Positions 1 through 7,303 of a DNA stretch of 11,082 bases are shown here, in pieces (within the stretch, counting starts at the first letter, position 1; each line of letters begins with the position of its first letter). The position numbers and the translations under genes are program-made. The stretch is from Gammaproteobacteria bacterium (lineage in GTDB: Bacteria > Pseudomonadota > Gammaproteobacteria > Pseudomonadales > Pseudohongiellaceae), in the NCBI GenBank assembly GCA_003451715.1, contig DMJN01000032.1:1-11082 (forward strand), in the 5' to 3' direction. The notes below the pieces were generated by a model, which made no database searches, was not told the origin of the DNA, and saw only the letters and a program-made list of their open reading frames with translations.

Positions 1-35
1 TTGCCGACAAATTGAAGCTCGGCTGATCAAAGGGA

Positions 36-452
36 TCACTCAGGCTGGTTAGCGCTCCACATATCTATGGTCAGCTTCCAGTTGCCATCTGCTTGCTTCT
101 GGTAGATGGAGATATCTTTACCTTCTTCAGTGCCTGTCCCGCCTTCTTCCGTCGGCTCGGTGAGTTGATACACGTACGAAATGTACGCAAGGTCCCCAGA
201 TTCTGACACGACGATTCTATCCAGGGTATGGGTGACAGAGAAGTCGGGTAGGGCGAAGAGTCCTTCGATCATCTCCCGGATAGCGGGCTTGCCATCCAGG
301 ATTGGTGCGTTGGGTGGTTGCATCCGCGCATTGTCGGCCAGGAAACCAAGAAACGTCTCGACATCCCTGGCATTGAGTGCTCGTACTATCTCACGATCGA
401 TCTCGCGAATGGCAGCCTGATCGGCTGCGTCATCCACGTTACGGGAATTCAT
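36..452 (-). CDS. SnoaL-like / DUF4440 (NTF2 fold) protein, 138 aa
   Basis: This small soluble protein matches the SnoaL-like/DUF4440 branch of the NTF2-like superfamily, whose members form cone-shaped alpha+beta barrels that bind or turn over small molecules; the substrate cannot be told. Visible features are an N-terminal helix (about residues 13-40, with the AIREIDREIVRALNARD pattern), the DGKPAIREMI segment near 53-62 and the closing strand NWKLTIDMWSAN near 124-135, all in the usual order and length for the family. There is no signal peptide. The frame is open to 509, but the ATG at 452 is chosen because GGAGGAG lies about six bases upstream of it and the domain begins shortly after. It is the last of a run of minus-strand genes. 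A 30-bp repeat lies about 75 bases upstream, and a shorter match to that repeat overlaps its stop codon. The family call is fairly secure; the function is unknown. Confidence 0.8.
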   Translation of the reverse strand: MNSRNVDDAADQAAIREIDREIVRALNARDVETFLGFLADNARMQPPNAPILDGKPAIREMIEGLFALPDFSVTHTLDRIVVSESGDLAYISYVYQLTEPTEEGGTGTEEGKDISIYQKQADGNWKLTIDMWSANQPE

Positions 453-527
453 AGAAGTCTCCTCCAAGCCTCGCAGTGTATAGGTAGAATAAAGACCCTC
501 TTCTTCCATATCTACGGCTTCTTTATC

Positions 528-557
528 AGATCAATGGGGTCAGAATACTTTGATCCC
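528..557. repeat. 30-bp repeat, copy A (downstream of the DUF5946-like gene)
   Basis: This copy matches the repeat at 1093-1122 at 28 of 30 positions in the same orientation. The shared core is GGGGTCAGARTACTTTGATC. It starts four bases past the DUF5946 stop codon (561). Its outer arms are partly inverted (GATCAA against TTTGATC), so it could fold. The style resembles short palindromic repeats linked to Y1/REP-associated transposases, but that link is recollection, and no transposase is present in the window. Confidence 0.75.
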
Positions 558-560
558 TCT

Positions 561-1091
561 TCATTCACAATTGGCCAACCATGCTTTCACCTGATCATGA
601 TGCTGTTGCCAGGCTTCCCAGGTTGATAAGGCCCAGCGTTTGACCATAGCCAGGTGGGATTTCGCATCCGTCCCAGCCAGCACTTCCACTACAGTTATTT
701 CACCTGGCTTCGAAGGCGGTTCCAGCCAGAAGAATTGCGCTTTATGACTCGCGAACTTCTGCAGAAATTCCGTGGCATCATTGTTTGAGTAGTCGTTCTC
801 TATGATCTTACACAGACTTGCAAGATGTACGGCAGCGGATTGAATGGTTTGAGACGAGGGTTTACCGGGGTGCTGCAAGGCATAGGCATCAACAGTCATT
901 TGATGATTTCGGGCATAGCGATAATCAGAATACTCACGAGCCAGGACTTCGCCGAAGGCTGCCCAGCAACCTGGAGATGATTCCAAATACTTGTGCACAG
1001 GCCCATCACTAATGGCCGTGGCAGCGCCACAGGATGGGCAAATAACTTGCTTGTTTTGCTTCGGTTTGAGTGATAAATAAAAAGAGAGCAT
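561..1091 (-). CDS. DUF5946-like Cys/His protein, 176 aa
   Basis: This cytoplasmic protein of unknown function resembles the DUF5946 family. The recognisable elements are a zinc-ribbon-like CPSCGA (Cys18 and Cys21), HKYLESSPGCWAAFGEVL (His34, Cys42) and VDAYALQHPG (67-76), followed by a helical segment with His89 and Cys94 and a Trp-rich C-terminal end. The spaced Cys and His residues suggest metal binding, which is inference. The frame is open up to 1178, but that extension would run through the flanking repeat and into the 3' end of the S9 peptidase gene, so the ATG at 1091 is used. No good Shine-Dalgarno precedes it, because the bases upstream are the repeat at 1093-1122. The gene fits exactly between two 30-bp direct repeats, which suggests it moved as a unit. 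Confidence 0.72.
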   Translation of the reverse strand: MLSFYLSLKPKQNKQVICPSCGAATAISDGPVHKYLESSPGCWAAFGEVLAREYSDYRYARNHQMTVDAYALQHPGKPSSQTIQSAAVHLASLCKIIENDYSNNDATEFLQKFASHKAQFFWLEPPSKPGEITVVEVLAGTDAKSHLAMVKRWALSTWEAWQQHHDQVKAWLANCE

Positions 1092-1092
1092 A

Positions 1093-1122
1093 AGATCAAA
1101 GGGGTCAGAGTACTTTGATCCC
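1093..1122. repeat. 30-bp repeat, copy B (upstream of the DUF5946-like gene)
   Basis: This copy lies directly in front of the DUF5946-like start codon and is 565 bases from copy A. It contains a perfect 8-bp inverted pair, GATCAAAG and CTTTGATC, around an 11-base loop, so it can form a hairpin. It differs from copy A at two positions. It probably supplies the 5' untranslated region of the gene. Confidence 0.75.
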
Positions 1123-1141
1123 GGTCTGAATTTGCTTGTTT

Positions 1142-3157
1142 TTACTGACCGGATTGCTTCACCCACTGCCCATACCAACCCAGGTAACGCTGATAGCGAT
1201 CGAGCACAAAGGTCGGCTTGCTGATGCCATGAAACTGCCCCGGGTACACCACGAGCTGGGTTTCCCTGCCCAGTCGTTTCAGTGCCTGGTAGAGCTGTTC
1301 CGAATTCAGAATAGGTACGTTCCAGTCCTGCTCTCCGCCCATGATCAGAGTCGGGGTGGTGATATTGGCGATATCATTAAAAGGTGAGATGCGCTCCCAA
1401 TTCTCTGGTGTTTCCCAAGGCAATCCCAGTTCCGCTTCCCACTGCCGTTGATAATGGTCGTGGCCATAGTTACTTCTATAGAGCACCTCGCTGGCACCGG
1501 TGATAGCGCCGGCGAAGCGATCGCTCTTGGTGATGACATAATTGGTAAGGATGCCACCGTAGGACCAGCCGCCGACACCGAGCCGATTCGGGTCGGCATA
1601 ACCCTGTTCGATGGCGTAGTCGACACCGGCCATGACATCCTCGAAATCCTTAACACCCCAGGCTGCCCATAGTGCATGGGAATAATCCTGGCCGTAGCCA
1701 GATGAGCCTCTGGGATTGGTCATGACAACAACATAGCCATTGGCGGCAAACAGTTGAGCATCGAAATTGAAATTAAAATCATACTGTGACACCGGACCCC
1801 CGTGAATTCGCAACAGGGTCGGATACTGAAAATTTTCATTGAAGCCAGGCGGCTTAAAAATAAAACCCTCCACTTCGGTACCATCCTCACTGGGGAATTG
1901 TACATTCTCCACGTCTGCCAACTGAACCGAATCAAGAAACGACTCGTTGGTGTGAGTAAGTTGCTGCAGGTTACGCCCTTGACCGAAATAAACTTCCATT
2001 GGTTGATGTGGGCTTCCAATCAAAGAGGCGACATCTCCATCATCGTTCATTGAGTAACTTCTAAGACTTATGGATCCCTGGATACGCCGCTCAAAATTTT
2101 CACCCGATCTATCGATGCTGGCCAGATGGCGCTCGGCACTGTCCTCAAGGGCAAAATAAATGTCATCGCCGTCAGGAGCGAAATGGGGAGAACTCACATT
2201 GCGATCCAGCCGACCGGTTAGCACCCGCGCATTGCCCCCGGAGGCTGGTGAAATGGCGAGATGAGTGGTGGCATACCAGATCAGGTCTGGTTCGGTGACG
2301 CTGGTATAGGTAAGCCACTGCCCGTCTGGACTCCAAGCGGGTGAGGAGTCAGAACCGGGATTGGTAGTAATTTGTAACAGGGTCGCGCCCGCGTCAGGGC
2401 TGTCCGCCGATACCACCCAGATATCTGAATTACTGTTGGCATCCGGTTCTTCTGTGCGATTACTGACAAAGGCGATCAGTGTGCCATCCGGGCTCCAGGC
2501 GAATTGGGAATCATCGTAGTCGCCAGAGGTAATCTGCCTGGCATGAGTTTTATCGTCGCTTGCCAGATCAAATACGTAGAGGTGAGTGCGGCGGCGATCG
2601 AGATAACCAGCATAGTCGCGTTTGAACTGTAATCGGTCGATTACCCAGGGCTCTTCCTTGTCTTCACTGCCTTCTTCATCTTCATCCTCCGGATCTCTAA
2701 TCAACAGGGCGAGACGCCGACTGTCCGGTGACCATGCATAGCCATTCACACCCTGTTCGATCTCGGTAAGCTGTTGTGCTTCACCGCCCCTGCGGTTGAG
2801 TCCCCATACCTGGGTTTCGCCGTCATTGCGTGAAGCCAAAAAACTGAGATATTTACCATCGGGGCTCCAGGCCGGGCTACTGGCCGACGAACCCACACCG
2901 GTCATTGGCATCACCTCATCACCATCGCTGGAGACCATCCAGATGCGGGTTTCCGACTCATCATCCTCCAGCTTGGTTTCCCTGACCGTATAGGCTACCC
3001 AGTCTCCTTCCGGGCTGATGACCGGATTCGCCACTTGCTTAAGCTCGAAGAAGTCTTCAGGAGTGAGCAAGCGCGGATCGTCAGACTGGCCCAGGAGGCA
3101 CGAGGGAACAAATAGACAGGCAAGAATTGTGATCTGCAGCAGTTTGAGGAATTGCAT
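1142..3157 (-). CDS. Exported S9 family (prolyl oligopeptidase) serine peptidase, 671 aa
   Basis: This is an S9 peptidase of the acylaminoacyl/dipeptidyl-peptidase type, with an N-terminal beta-propeller and a C-terminal alpha/beta hydrolase domain. Propeller blades show as repeated AWSPDG-like motifs near residues 96, 141, 220 and 274, with FAPDG near 326. The catalytic domain starts near 425. HGGP near 452-455 supplies the oxyanion region. The nucleophile is Ser532 in GGWSYGG, Asp611 lies in GGEQDWNVP, and His643 lies in PGQFHG, so the triad is complete. The N-terminus has a basic start and a hydrophobic core ending near LLGQSDD, which is a signal peptide; a lipobox-like VPSC just before it makes a lipoprotein possible. 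A GTG at 3175 could add six residues, but the ATG at 3157 is preferred because AGAGAG precedes it and it starts the signal peptide cleanly. It probably degrades peptides in the periplasm or at the cell surface. The exact specificity cannot be read. Confidence 0.93.
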   Translation of the reverse strand: MQFLKLLQITILACLFVPSCLLGQSDDPRLLTPEDFFELKQVANPVISPEGDWVAYTVRETKLEDDESETRIWMVSSDGDEVMPMTGVGSSASSPAWSPDGKYLSFLASRNDGETQVWGLNRRGGEAQQLTEIEQGVNGYAWSPDSRRLALLIRDPEDEDEEGSEDKEEPWVIDRLQFKRDYAGYLDRRRTHLYVFDLASDDKTHARQITSGDYDDSQFAWSPDGTLIAFVSNRTEEPDANSNSDIWVVSADSPDAGATLLQITTNPGSDSSPAWSPDGQWLTYTSVTEPDLIWYATTHLAISPASGGNARVLTGRLDRNVSSPHFAPDGDDIYFALEDSAERHLASIDRSGENFERRIQGSISLRSYSMNDDGDVASLIGSPHQPMEVYFGQGRNLQQLTHTNESFLDSVQLADVENVQFPSEDGTEVEGFIFKPPGFNENFQYPTLLRIHGGPVSQYDFNFNFDAQLFAANGYVVVMTNPRGSSGYGQDYSHALWAAWGVKDFEDVMAGVDYAIEQGYADPNRLGVGGWSYGGILTNYVITKSDRFAGAITGASEVLYRSNYGHDHYQRQWEAELGLPWETPENWERISPFNDIANITTPTLIMGGEQDWNVPILNSEQLYQALKRLGRETQLVVYPGQFHGISKPTFVLDRYQRYLGWYGQWVKQSGQ

Positions 3158-3279
3158 GGGCGGCTCTCTGAGCACTGGGCTCTGGTGGTTGGTTCAATTC
3201 AGACTCCCAGGATACCGAGAGTTTGTGGGTAGAGTAAAAGGAAATAGTGTAAGTTGAGGGGCCGTTTTAGATCCCCATA

Positions 3280-3352
3280 GGGAACACCAACAAAATAGCG
3301 AAAAATTGGTATTTGAAGAGTGATACCAAGTTGTTAAATTGTTAGTGTCTCC
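3280..3352. repeat. Hairpin (MITE-like) repeat, copy 1
   Basis: This intergenic palindrome is related to the one at 6758-6841. The left arm GGGAACACCAACAAAATA (3280-3297) is matched by the inverted right arm TTGTTAGTGTCTCC (3339-3352). The inner part has a perfect 7-bp stem, TTGGTAT (3306-3312) with ATACCAA (3323-3329), around a 10-base loop. It shares the left end ATAGGGAACACC, the AATTGG block and ATTTGAA-AGT with copy 2. It carries no ORF. It lies between the start of the S9 peptidase and the end of the PQQ-dehydrogenase gene, so it may affect the transcript running between them. Confidence 0.6.
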
Positions 3353-3381
3353 AAGTGTCTTTCAAACTACGATGGCAATTC

Positions 3382-4584
3382 TCAGTCTGCTAATTCGAGC
3401 CGCAACAAGGCACCATCTTCTTCATCGGTAAGCACATAGAGAAATCCGTCCGGACCCTGCTCCACGTCTCTAATGCGTGATTTTAGTTCAGTCAGCAGAT
3501 TTTCCCGTCGCAATTCTTCACCACGACTATTAAACACAATGCGCTCGAGATGGCCGGTACCGGGAATTCGACCTGTCCTCATTGAGCCTACAAACAGATT
3601 ACCCTGCCAACGTGGAATCTTGTCACCTGTATAGAAAGTAATATCGCCTGGTGCAATCGATGGCCAGAACAGTATCTCGGGTGTCGCAAAATTTTCATGC
3701 TTAGGTGTGCCGGTAACCCAGTCACCACGGTAGTGCCTGCTATAGGATGCTTCAGGCCAACCGTAATTTCGCCCGGCTTCTATGACATTTATTTCATCTC
3801 CTCCCTGGGGACCGTTTTCGCTGGCCCACAGCTCACCGGTTTGCGGGCGCAATGCCAAACCCAGTTGGTTACGATGACCCACCGAATACACCTCGGGTAA
3901 GAACTCGCCGCTGCTCACGAATGGATTGTCTTCGGGCACTGAACCATTGCTGTTTAACCGCAACAGCTTGCCATAATGCGTAGTTGGGTCTTGAGCCAGT
4001 ACACCAATGCCCTGAAAAGCGGCGGCACCACCGACCGAGAGAAACAGGGTATTGTCCGGGGCAAACAAAAGGGCGGCGGCAGATACGACAATTTCAGGGT
4101 CTGAAGCAACAAACACATCCTCCACCTCGGTTAGTGTATTCTCCACCAACTTACCCCGTGCCAGAGCGACGGTTTTCTCCGGCTCATCTCCGCCAAGCAA
4201 GGGTTTGGTGTAAGACAGGTAAACAAGGCTGTCGTCTTCCGGGTGCAGAGCGATATCCATAAGACCAGCACGAGCCTCAGCGGAATAGACAGCTGGTACT
4301 CCCTCGATATCATCTTCCAGCAATACCCCATCCCGGATAATCCGTAGTTTACCTGTATAGCGCTCGGTAATGAGAATGTCGCCGTTGTCTCGAAACACCA
4401 TGGCAAAAGGACGGGCCAGCCCAGTGGCGATGGGTACAACTCGAATCTGGGGCACTTCGAAAGTGGAGGTGAGATAGGGTTCCGACGGTGCCTGAATACC
4501 CGCATCAGTGTCTCCCTGTCCATACCCCGGCGAAGCGGCACATAGCAGCGAAAATAGAAATATGTGTGAATAATTGAATTTCAT
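3382..4584 (-). CDS. Exported PQQ-dependent sugar dehydrogenase-like beta-propeller protein, 400 aa
   Basis: This is a soluble aldose-sugar/glucose dehydrogenase-type six-bladed propeller (GSDH family), which in characterised members oxidises sugars with PQQ and calcium in the periplasm. Family hallmarks are GLARPFAM (about 55-62), ITERYTGKLRII, GLMDIALHPED with the likely catalytic His114, a DNPF segment, GHRNQLGLALRP (236-247), SENGPQGGDEIN (255-266), RNYGWP and the closing SRIRDVEQGPDGFLYVLTDE blade. The usual GGR-x-F...GDRG stretch is replaced by SAAALLF...SVGGAAAF (about 168-189), so arginines used for cofactor binding in classical members may be absent; I believe a subfamily shares this feature. 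The ATG at 4584 is chosen over the one at 4665 because it begins a clear signal peptide (MKFNYSHIFLFSLLCAASPG) and has GAGGA upstream. PQQ synthesis genes are not in the window. Confidence 0.88.
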   Translation of the reverse strand: MKFNYSHIFLFSLLCAASPGYGQGDTDAGIQAPSEPYLTSTFEVPQIRVVPIATGLARPFAMVFRDNGDILITERYTGKLRIIRDGVLLEDDIEGVPAVYSAEARAGLMDIALHPEDDSLVYLSYTKPLLGGDEPEKTVALARGKLVENTLTEVEDVFVASDPEIVVSAAALLFAPDNTLFLSVGGAAAFQGIGVLAQDPTTHYGKLLRLNSNGSVPEDNPFVSSGEFLPEVYSVGHRNQLGLALRPQTGELWASENGPQGGDEINVIEAGRNYGWPEASYSRHYRGDWVTGTPKHENFATPEILFWPSIAPGDITFYTGDKIPRWQGNLFVGSMRTGRIPGTGHLERIVFNSRGEELRRENLLTELKSRIRDVEQGPDGFLYVLTDEEDGALLRLELAD

Positions 4585-4738
4585 TGAATCGAGTCCTCGA
4601 AGTTGGCTCCGCCAACTGGATTCCGGCAACGAGGTTGTACTGCACCTCGAGAATTCAGACTCCACTGGGGATTGACGTATTCTTATTTACCTTTCTGTCA
4701 CTCTGCTTGGTCAGCCTGAAACAGCGTGTGCAGAATCC

Positions 4739-4867
4739 CTATCTTTCCACATTGTAATTACCTTCTACTACCAATCCATCTGCCTCGAGTCGACGAGCGC
4801 CAGCCAGTATTCCCGGAAACGAATGATTGCCCCAATGGTCAAGCAGACAATGGTAATACTGATTTTG
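4739..4867 (-). pseudogene. Possible 3' remnant of an unidentified gene
   Basis: A minus-strand frame of 42 codons ends at TAG (4739-4741) and is closed upstream by another TAG (4868-4870). The peptide includes YYHCLLDHWGNHSFPG followed by ILAGARRLEADGLVVEGNYN. It looks like real protein rather than a shadow frame, being mixed and balanced, with a plausible helix (ILAGARRLEADG) and strand. There is no start codon or ribosome site, so it is at best the tail of a broken gene. I do not recognise the family. A chance open frame cannot be excluded. Confidence 0.25.
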
Positions 4868-4888
4868 CTAGCGATATTGGGTCACATC

Positions 4889-4955
4889 AATAATTTGAAA
4901 ATATTTGGCAAATTAAGTCGGTTTCCAGTTTAGGAGCCATAGGGTGTCCCCTTTT
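4889..4955. repeat. Possible truncated third copy of the hairpin repeat
   Basis: AATTTGAAAA near 4889 and the end ATAGGGTGTCCCCTTTT near 4939-4955 resemble the middle and right end of the copy at 6758-6841 (AATTTGAAAA, then ATAGATGTCCCCTTTG), with similar spacing. No matching left arm is visible upstream, so this would be a half element. The call rests on short matches. Confidence 0.35.
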
Positions 4956-4984
4956 CGTAGAACTGCTCCTGGGCAACATTACTC

Positions 4985-4990
4985 TATAAT
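4985..4990 (+). promoter_or_regulatory. Candidate -10 box for the acyl-CoA synthetase gene
   Basis: A perfect TATAAT lies 95 bases before the ATG at 5086. No good -35 hexamer stands 16-18 bases upstream, so an activator would be needed or the box is chance in AT-rich DNA. The tentative repeat fragment ends about 30 bases upstream of it. Confidence 0.35.
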
Positions 4991-5085
4991 ACCGAATTTT
5001 TTTCTCCGTGCCCTTTCATCGTCACACTAATTCCGTAAAAATAGCTTAAAAAGGGCTAGCCTGCCCGAAACTGGAAGGAATTGTA

Positions 5086-6732
5086 ATGCAAGCTCTAATG
5101 ATGAACACCCAGCTGATGATTTCGTCGATACTGAAACATGCTGAAAAAAATTTTCCGGACGTGGAAATGGTATCGGTGACGGTTGATAACCCCCGGCACC
5201 GGCAGAACTATAAGACATTTGGCAAGCGGTGTCGGCAACTCGCGAATGTACTGGAATCACTGGGAGCTAAGTCAGGTGACAGAATCGGTACTCTTGCCTG
5301 GAATGACTTTCGTCATATGGAACTCTATTACGCTGTCTCAGGAAGCGGCATGGTGTGCCATACCATCAATCCCAGGCTTTTTCCCGAACAAGTGGCCTAC
5401 ATTATTAATCACGCAGAAAATAAGATTCTCTTCGTTGATGTCCTGATAATGCCCTTGTTGGAAGCACTGAAAGAGCATTTGTCAAAAATTGAAACAGTTG
5501 TGGTTCTAACGGACAGGGCGCATATGCCTGACTCGAGTTTACCTAATGTGTTGTGCTATGAAGAGTTACTCGAGGCACAGTCTGATGATTATGAATGGCC
5601 AGAGTTTGATGAAAACACAGCCAGCGGCATGTGCTATACCTCCGGGACAACTGGCAACCCCAAAGGTGTGGTTTATAGTCACCGGTCGACAGTTCTTCAC
5701 GCTCTGGCGGGGGCGCTCCCCGATGTTACCGGTGCATCGAATAGGCAAACCAGTTTACCCGTAGTGCCAATGTTTCATGTCAACGCCTGGGGTGCGCCTT
5801 ATGCGGCGCTAATGGTGGGAACCAAGTTAGTGTTGCCCGGACCGAAAATGGCTGATGGTGAAACCTTGCACGATTTGATCACCTCCGAAGAGGTAACGGT
5901 TAGCTCCGGCGTACCTACCATTTGGTTGGCGCTGCTCGACTATCTCGAGGCCAATCAAAAGTCTGCGCCCAGCCTTGAGCGTGCAAATGTTGGTGGCGCT
6001 GCGTGTCCGAGAATCATTGTTGAACGATTCAGAGAACAACACGACTGCGCCGTTGTGCAAGGCTGGGGCATGACTGAAACAAGCCCGCTCGGCACTATCT
6101 TCGGGTTGAAGAAAGGCATGGAAGATCTCAGCACCGAAGAGCTTACAGATTTACAGTGTCTTCAAGGGCGCGGAGTTTTTGGCATTGAAATGCGCATCGT
6201 CGATGAGAACAATGAGGAGCTGCCATGGGATGGTGTAGCTTTTGGCGCACTAAAAGTAAGAGGCCCCTGGGTGGCTAGAGGTTACTATGGATTGTCTGAT
6301 GTGCCAGGAGCGGAAGACTGCCCTGTCGACGAAAAGGGCTGGTTTCAAACCGGTGACGTCGCGTCTATAACAGCTGAAGGCTTCCTGCAAATTACGGATC
6401 GTACCAAGGACGTCATTAAGTCGGGTGGCGAATGGATCAGCTCTATCGAGATTGAAAATGCGGCGGTCAACCATACCGATATCGCAGAAGCAGCGGTAAT
6501 CGGTCGATATCACCCTAAATGGACAGAAAGGCCACTGCTGATTGTTGTTTTACAGGCAGGAAAATCCTTATCAAAAGAAGATGTACTGGAATTTCTAAAG
6601 GACAAGCTACATAAAATGGCCATGCCGGATGATATCGCTTTTATTGATGAGCTACCCCACACAGCAACAGGGAAAATCAACAAACTTGGTCTACGCAAAA
6701 CGTTTGAGGACTATCAGTTTCCTGCTGAATAG
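5086..6732 (+). CDS. Medium/long-chain fatty-acyl-CoA synthetase (AlkK-like), 548 aa
   Basis: This is an AMP-forming acyl-CoA ligase of the ANL superfamily. It activates a fatty acid with ATP to acyl-AMP and then transfers it to CoA, feeding beta-oxidation in the cytoplasm. Motifs in order are the P-loop [11 protein letters not shown] (184-194), [10 protein letters not shown] (227-236), GWGMTET (326-332), GWFQTGD with Asp424, TDRTKD with Arg439, KSGGEWIS (445-452) and the catalytic Lys530 in TATGK. All core residues are present and the length is normal. The N-terminal part ([26 protein letters not shown]) closely resembles the AlkK medium-chain acyl-CoA synthetase of alkane-degrading Pseudomonas, from memory. 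The ATG at 5086 has GGAAGGA about six bases upstream. The gene appears monocistronic: a good terminator follows at 6848-6873. Chain-length preference cannot be deduced from sequence alone. Confidence 0.93.
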   Translation: MQALMMNTQLMISSILKHAEKNFPDVEMVSVTVDNPRHRQNYKTFGKRCRQLANVLESLGAKSGDRIGTLAWNDFRHMELYYAVSGSGMVCHTINPRLFPEQVAYIINHAENKILFVDVLIMPLLEALKEHLSKIETVVVLTDRAHMPDSSLPNVLCYEELLEAQSDDYEWPEFDENTASGMCYTSGTTGNPKGVVYSHRSTVLHALAGALPDVTGASNRQTSLPVVPMFHVNAWGAPYAALMVGTKLVLPGPKMADGETLHDLITSEEVTVSSGVPTIWLALLDYLEANQKSAPSLERANVGGAACPRIIVERFREQHDCAVVQGWGMTETSPLGTIFGLKKGMEDLSTEELTDLQCLQGRGVFGIEMRIVDENNEELPWDGVAFGALKVRGPWVARGYYGLSDVPGAEDCPVDEKGWFQTGDVASITAEGFLQITDRTKDVIKSGGEWISSIEIENAAVNHTDIAEAAVIGRYHPKWTERPLLIVVLQAGKSLSKEDVLEFLKDKLHKMAMPDDIAFIDELPHTATGKINKLGLRKTFEDYQFPAE

Positions 6733-6757
6733 GAAGCGCTAAACAGCCCCAACTATA

Positions 6758-6841
6758 GGGAACACCTATAAAATAATAAATTGGCGGTAAAATGGAATTT
6801 GAAAAGTTTCTGTCCTAATTTGCTATTTTATAGATGTCCCC
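6758..6841. repeat. Hairpin (MITE-like) repeat, copy 2
   Basis: The terminal inverted repeats GGGAACACCTATAAAATA (6758-6775) and TATTTTATAGATGTCCCC (6824-6841) match at 16 of 18 positions when folded. The inner AAATT and AATTT blocks extend the stem. The 84-base unit has no ORF. It shares its left end and the middle (AATTGG, ATTTGAA-AGT) with the copy at 3280-3352. The two copies differ in both arms in a way that keeps pairing (CCAACAA with TTGTTAG there, CCTATAAAATA with TATTTTATAGA here). It lies between the acyl-CoA synthetase stop and its terminator. Confidence 0.65.
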
Positions 6842-6847
6842 TTTGCT

Positions 6848-6873
6848 AAGAGGCAGCAGGCGCTGCCTCTTTT
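6848..6873 (+). terminator. Rho-independent terminator of the acyl-CoA synthetase gene
   Basis: A perfect 10-bp stem, AAGAGGCAGC with GCTGCCTCTT, closes a four-base loop (AGGC) and runs into TTTT at 6870-6873. It is 116 bases beyond the stop codon, with the hairpin repeat between. Confidence 0.88.
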
Positions 6874-7303
6874 CTGTCAGTGTTTTTTATGCAATTTGTT
6901 GAAAATAAACCAATAATCCGCAAAAAACTATGTTAGAGTGCCGCCACGTCAGAATTTGGACAGGGTGTCCGTAACTGACGGTGCATCATCTTTAGTTACA
7001 GGTCATCTTTCTGCAGCATGCCTGCAGTCACTTGAGGCTCCGGTACCAACCGCAAGCCTTCACCTTCACTCTTGAGCTAGCCGCTGTTGAATCAGCGCCA
7101 GTCATCAACAGCTACCTATCGAATGCACACCCGTGCAAACGGACTATAAAGTCCGGGAACCACTTAATCATAAACAAACTCGCAAGAGACACAGCGAACT
7201 CGCTGCCTGTCCATATTGCGGCTTGTCCTGTGCTTATCTCTTTTTTGAGCACAGTTTTTGAAACACTAATAATGCGATTGCATTTACATAAATGAGAAAT
7301 TGA
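6874..7303 (+). promoter_or_regulatory. Promoter region and probable long structured leader of the DEAD-box helicase gene
   Basis: No convincing gene lies in these 430 bases. An AT-rich stretch (6885-6935) is the likely promoter zone, though no clean hexamer pair was found. Downstream are several small hairpins: GGACA with TGTCC (6958-6970), GTAACT with AGTTAC (6971-6999), and a palindromic CTGCAG pair (7011-7027). Cold-shock DEAD-box mRNAs in gammaproteobacteria often have long leaders that control translation, so a leader of some 300 bases is plausible. That role is inference. Confidence 0.35.

Larger units (their letters stand above)
4585..5085. other. Divergent intergenic region between the PQQ-dehydrogenase-like gene and the acyl-CoA synthetase
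   Basis: This 500-base stretch has no convincing intact gene. It holds a possible gene remnant on the minus strand (4739-4867), a tentative repeat fragment (4889-4955), and a TATAAT box before the plus-strand gene. It must also carry the promoter of the minus-strand dehydrogenase, but no convincing pair of hexamers was found for that direction. Confidence 0.6.

Noticed and set aside
453..509. N-terminal extension of the SnoaL-like protein by 19 residues
   Set aside because: The strong GGAGGAG ribosome site lies inside the extension, directly before the ATG at 452.
528..1122. Integron attC sites around the DUF5946-like gene
   Set aside because: Neither repeat shows the GTTRRRY and RYYYAAC boxes of attC, and no integrase gene is present.
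4585..4665. Longer start for the PQQ-dehydrogenase-like protein
   Set aside because: It would bury the signal peptide 27 residues inside the protein; the ATG at 4584 puts it at the N-terminus.
7032..7295. Open plus-strand frame of 87 codons before the helicase
   Set aside because: It has no ribosome site and no recognisable domain, its composition is unlike the neighbouring proteins, and it lies in the probable helicase leader.
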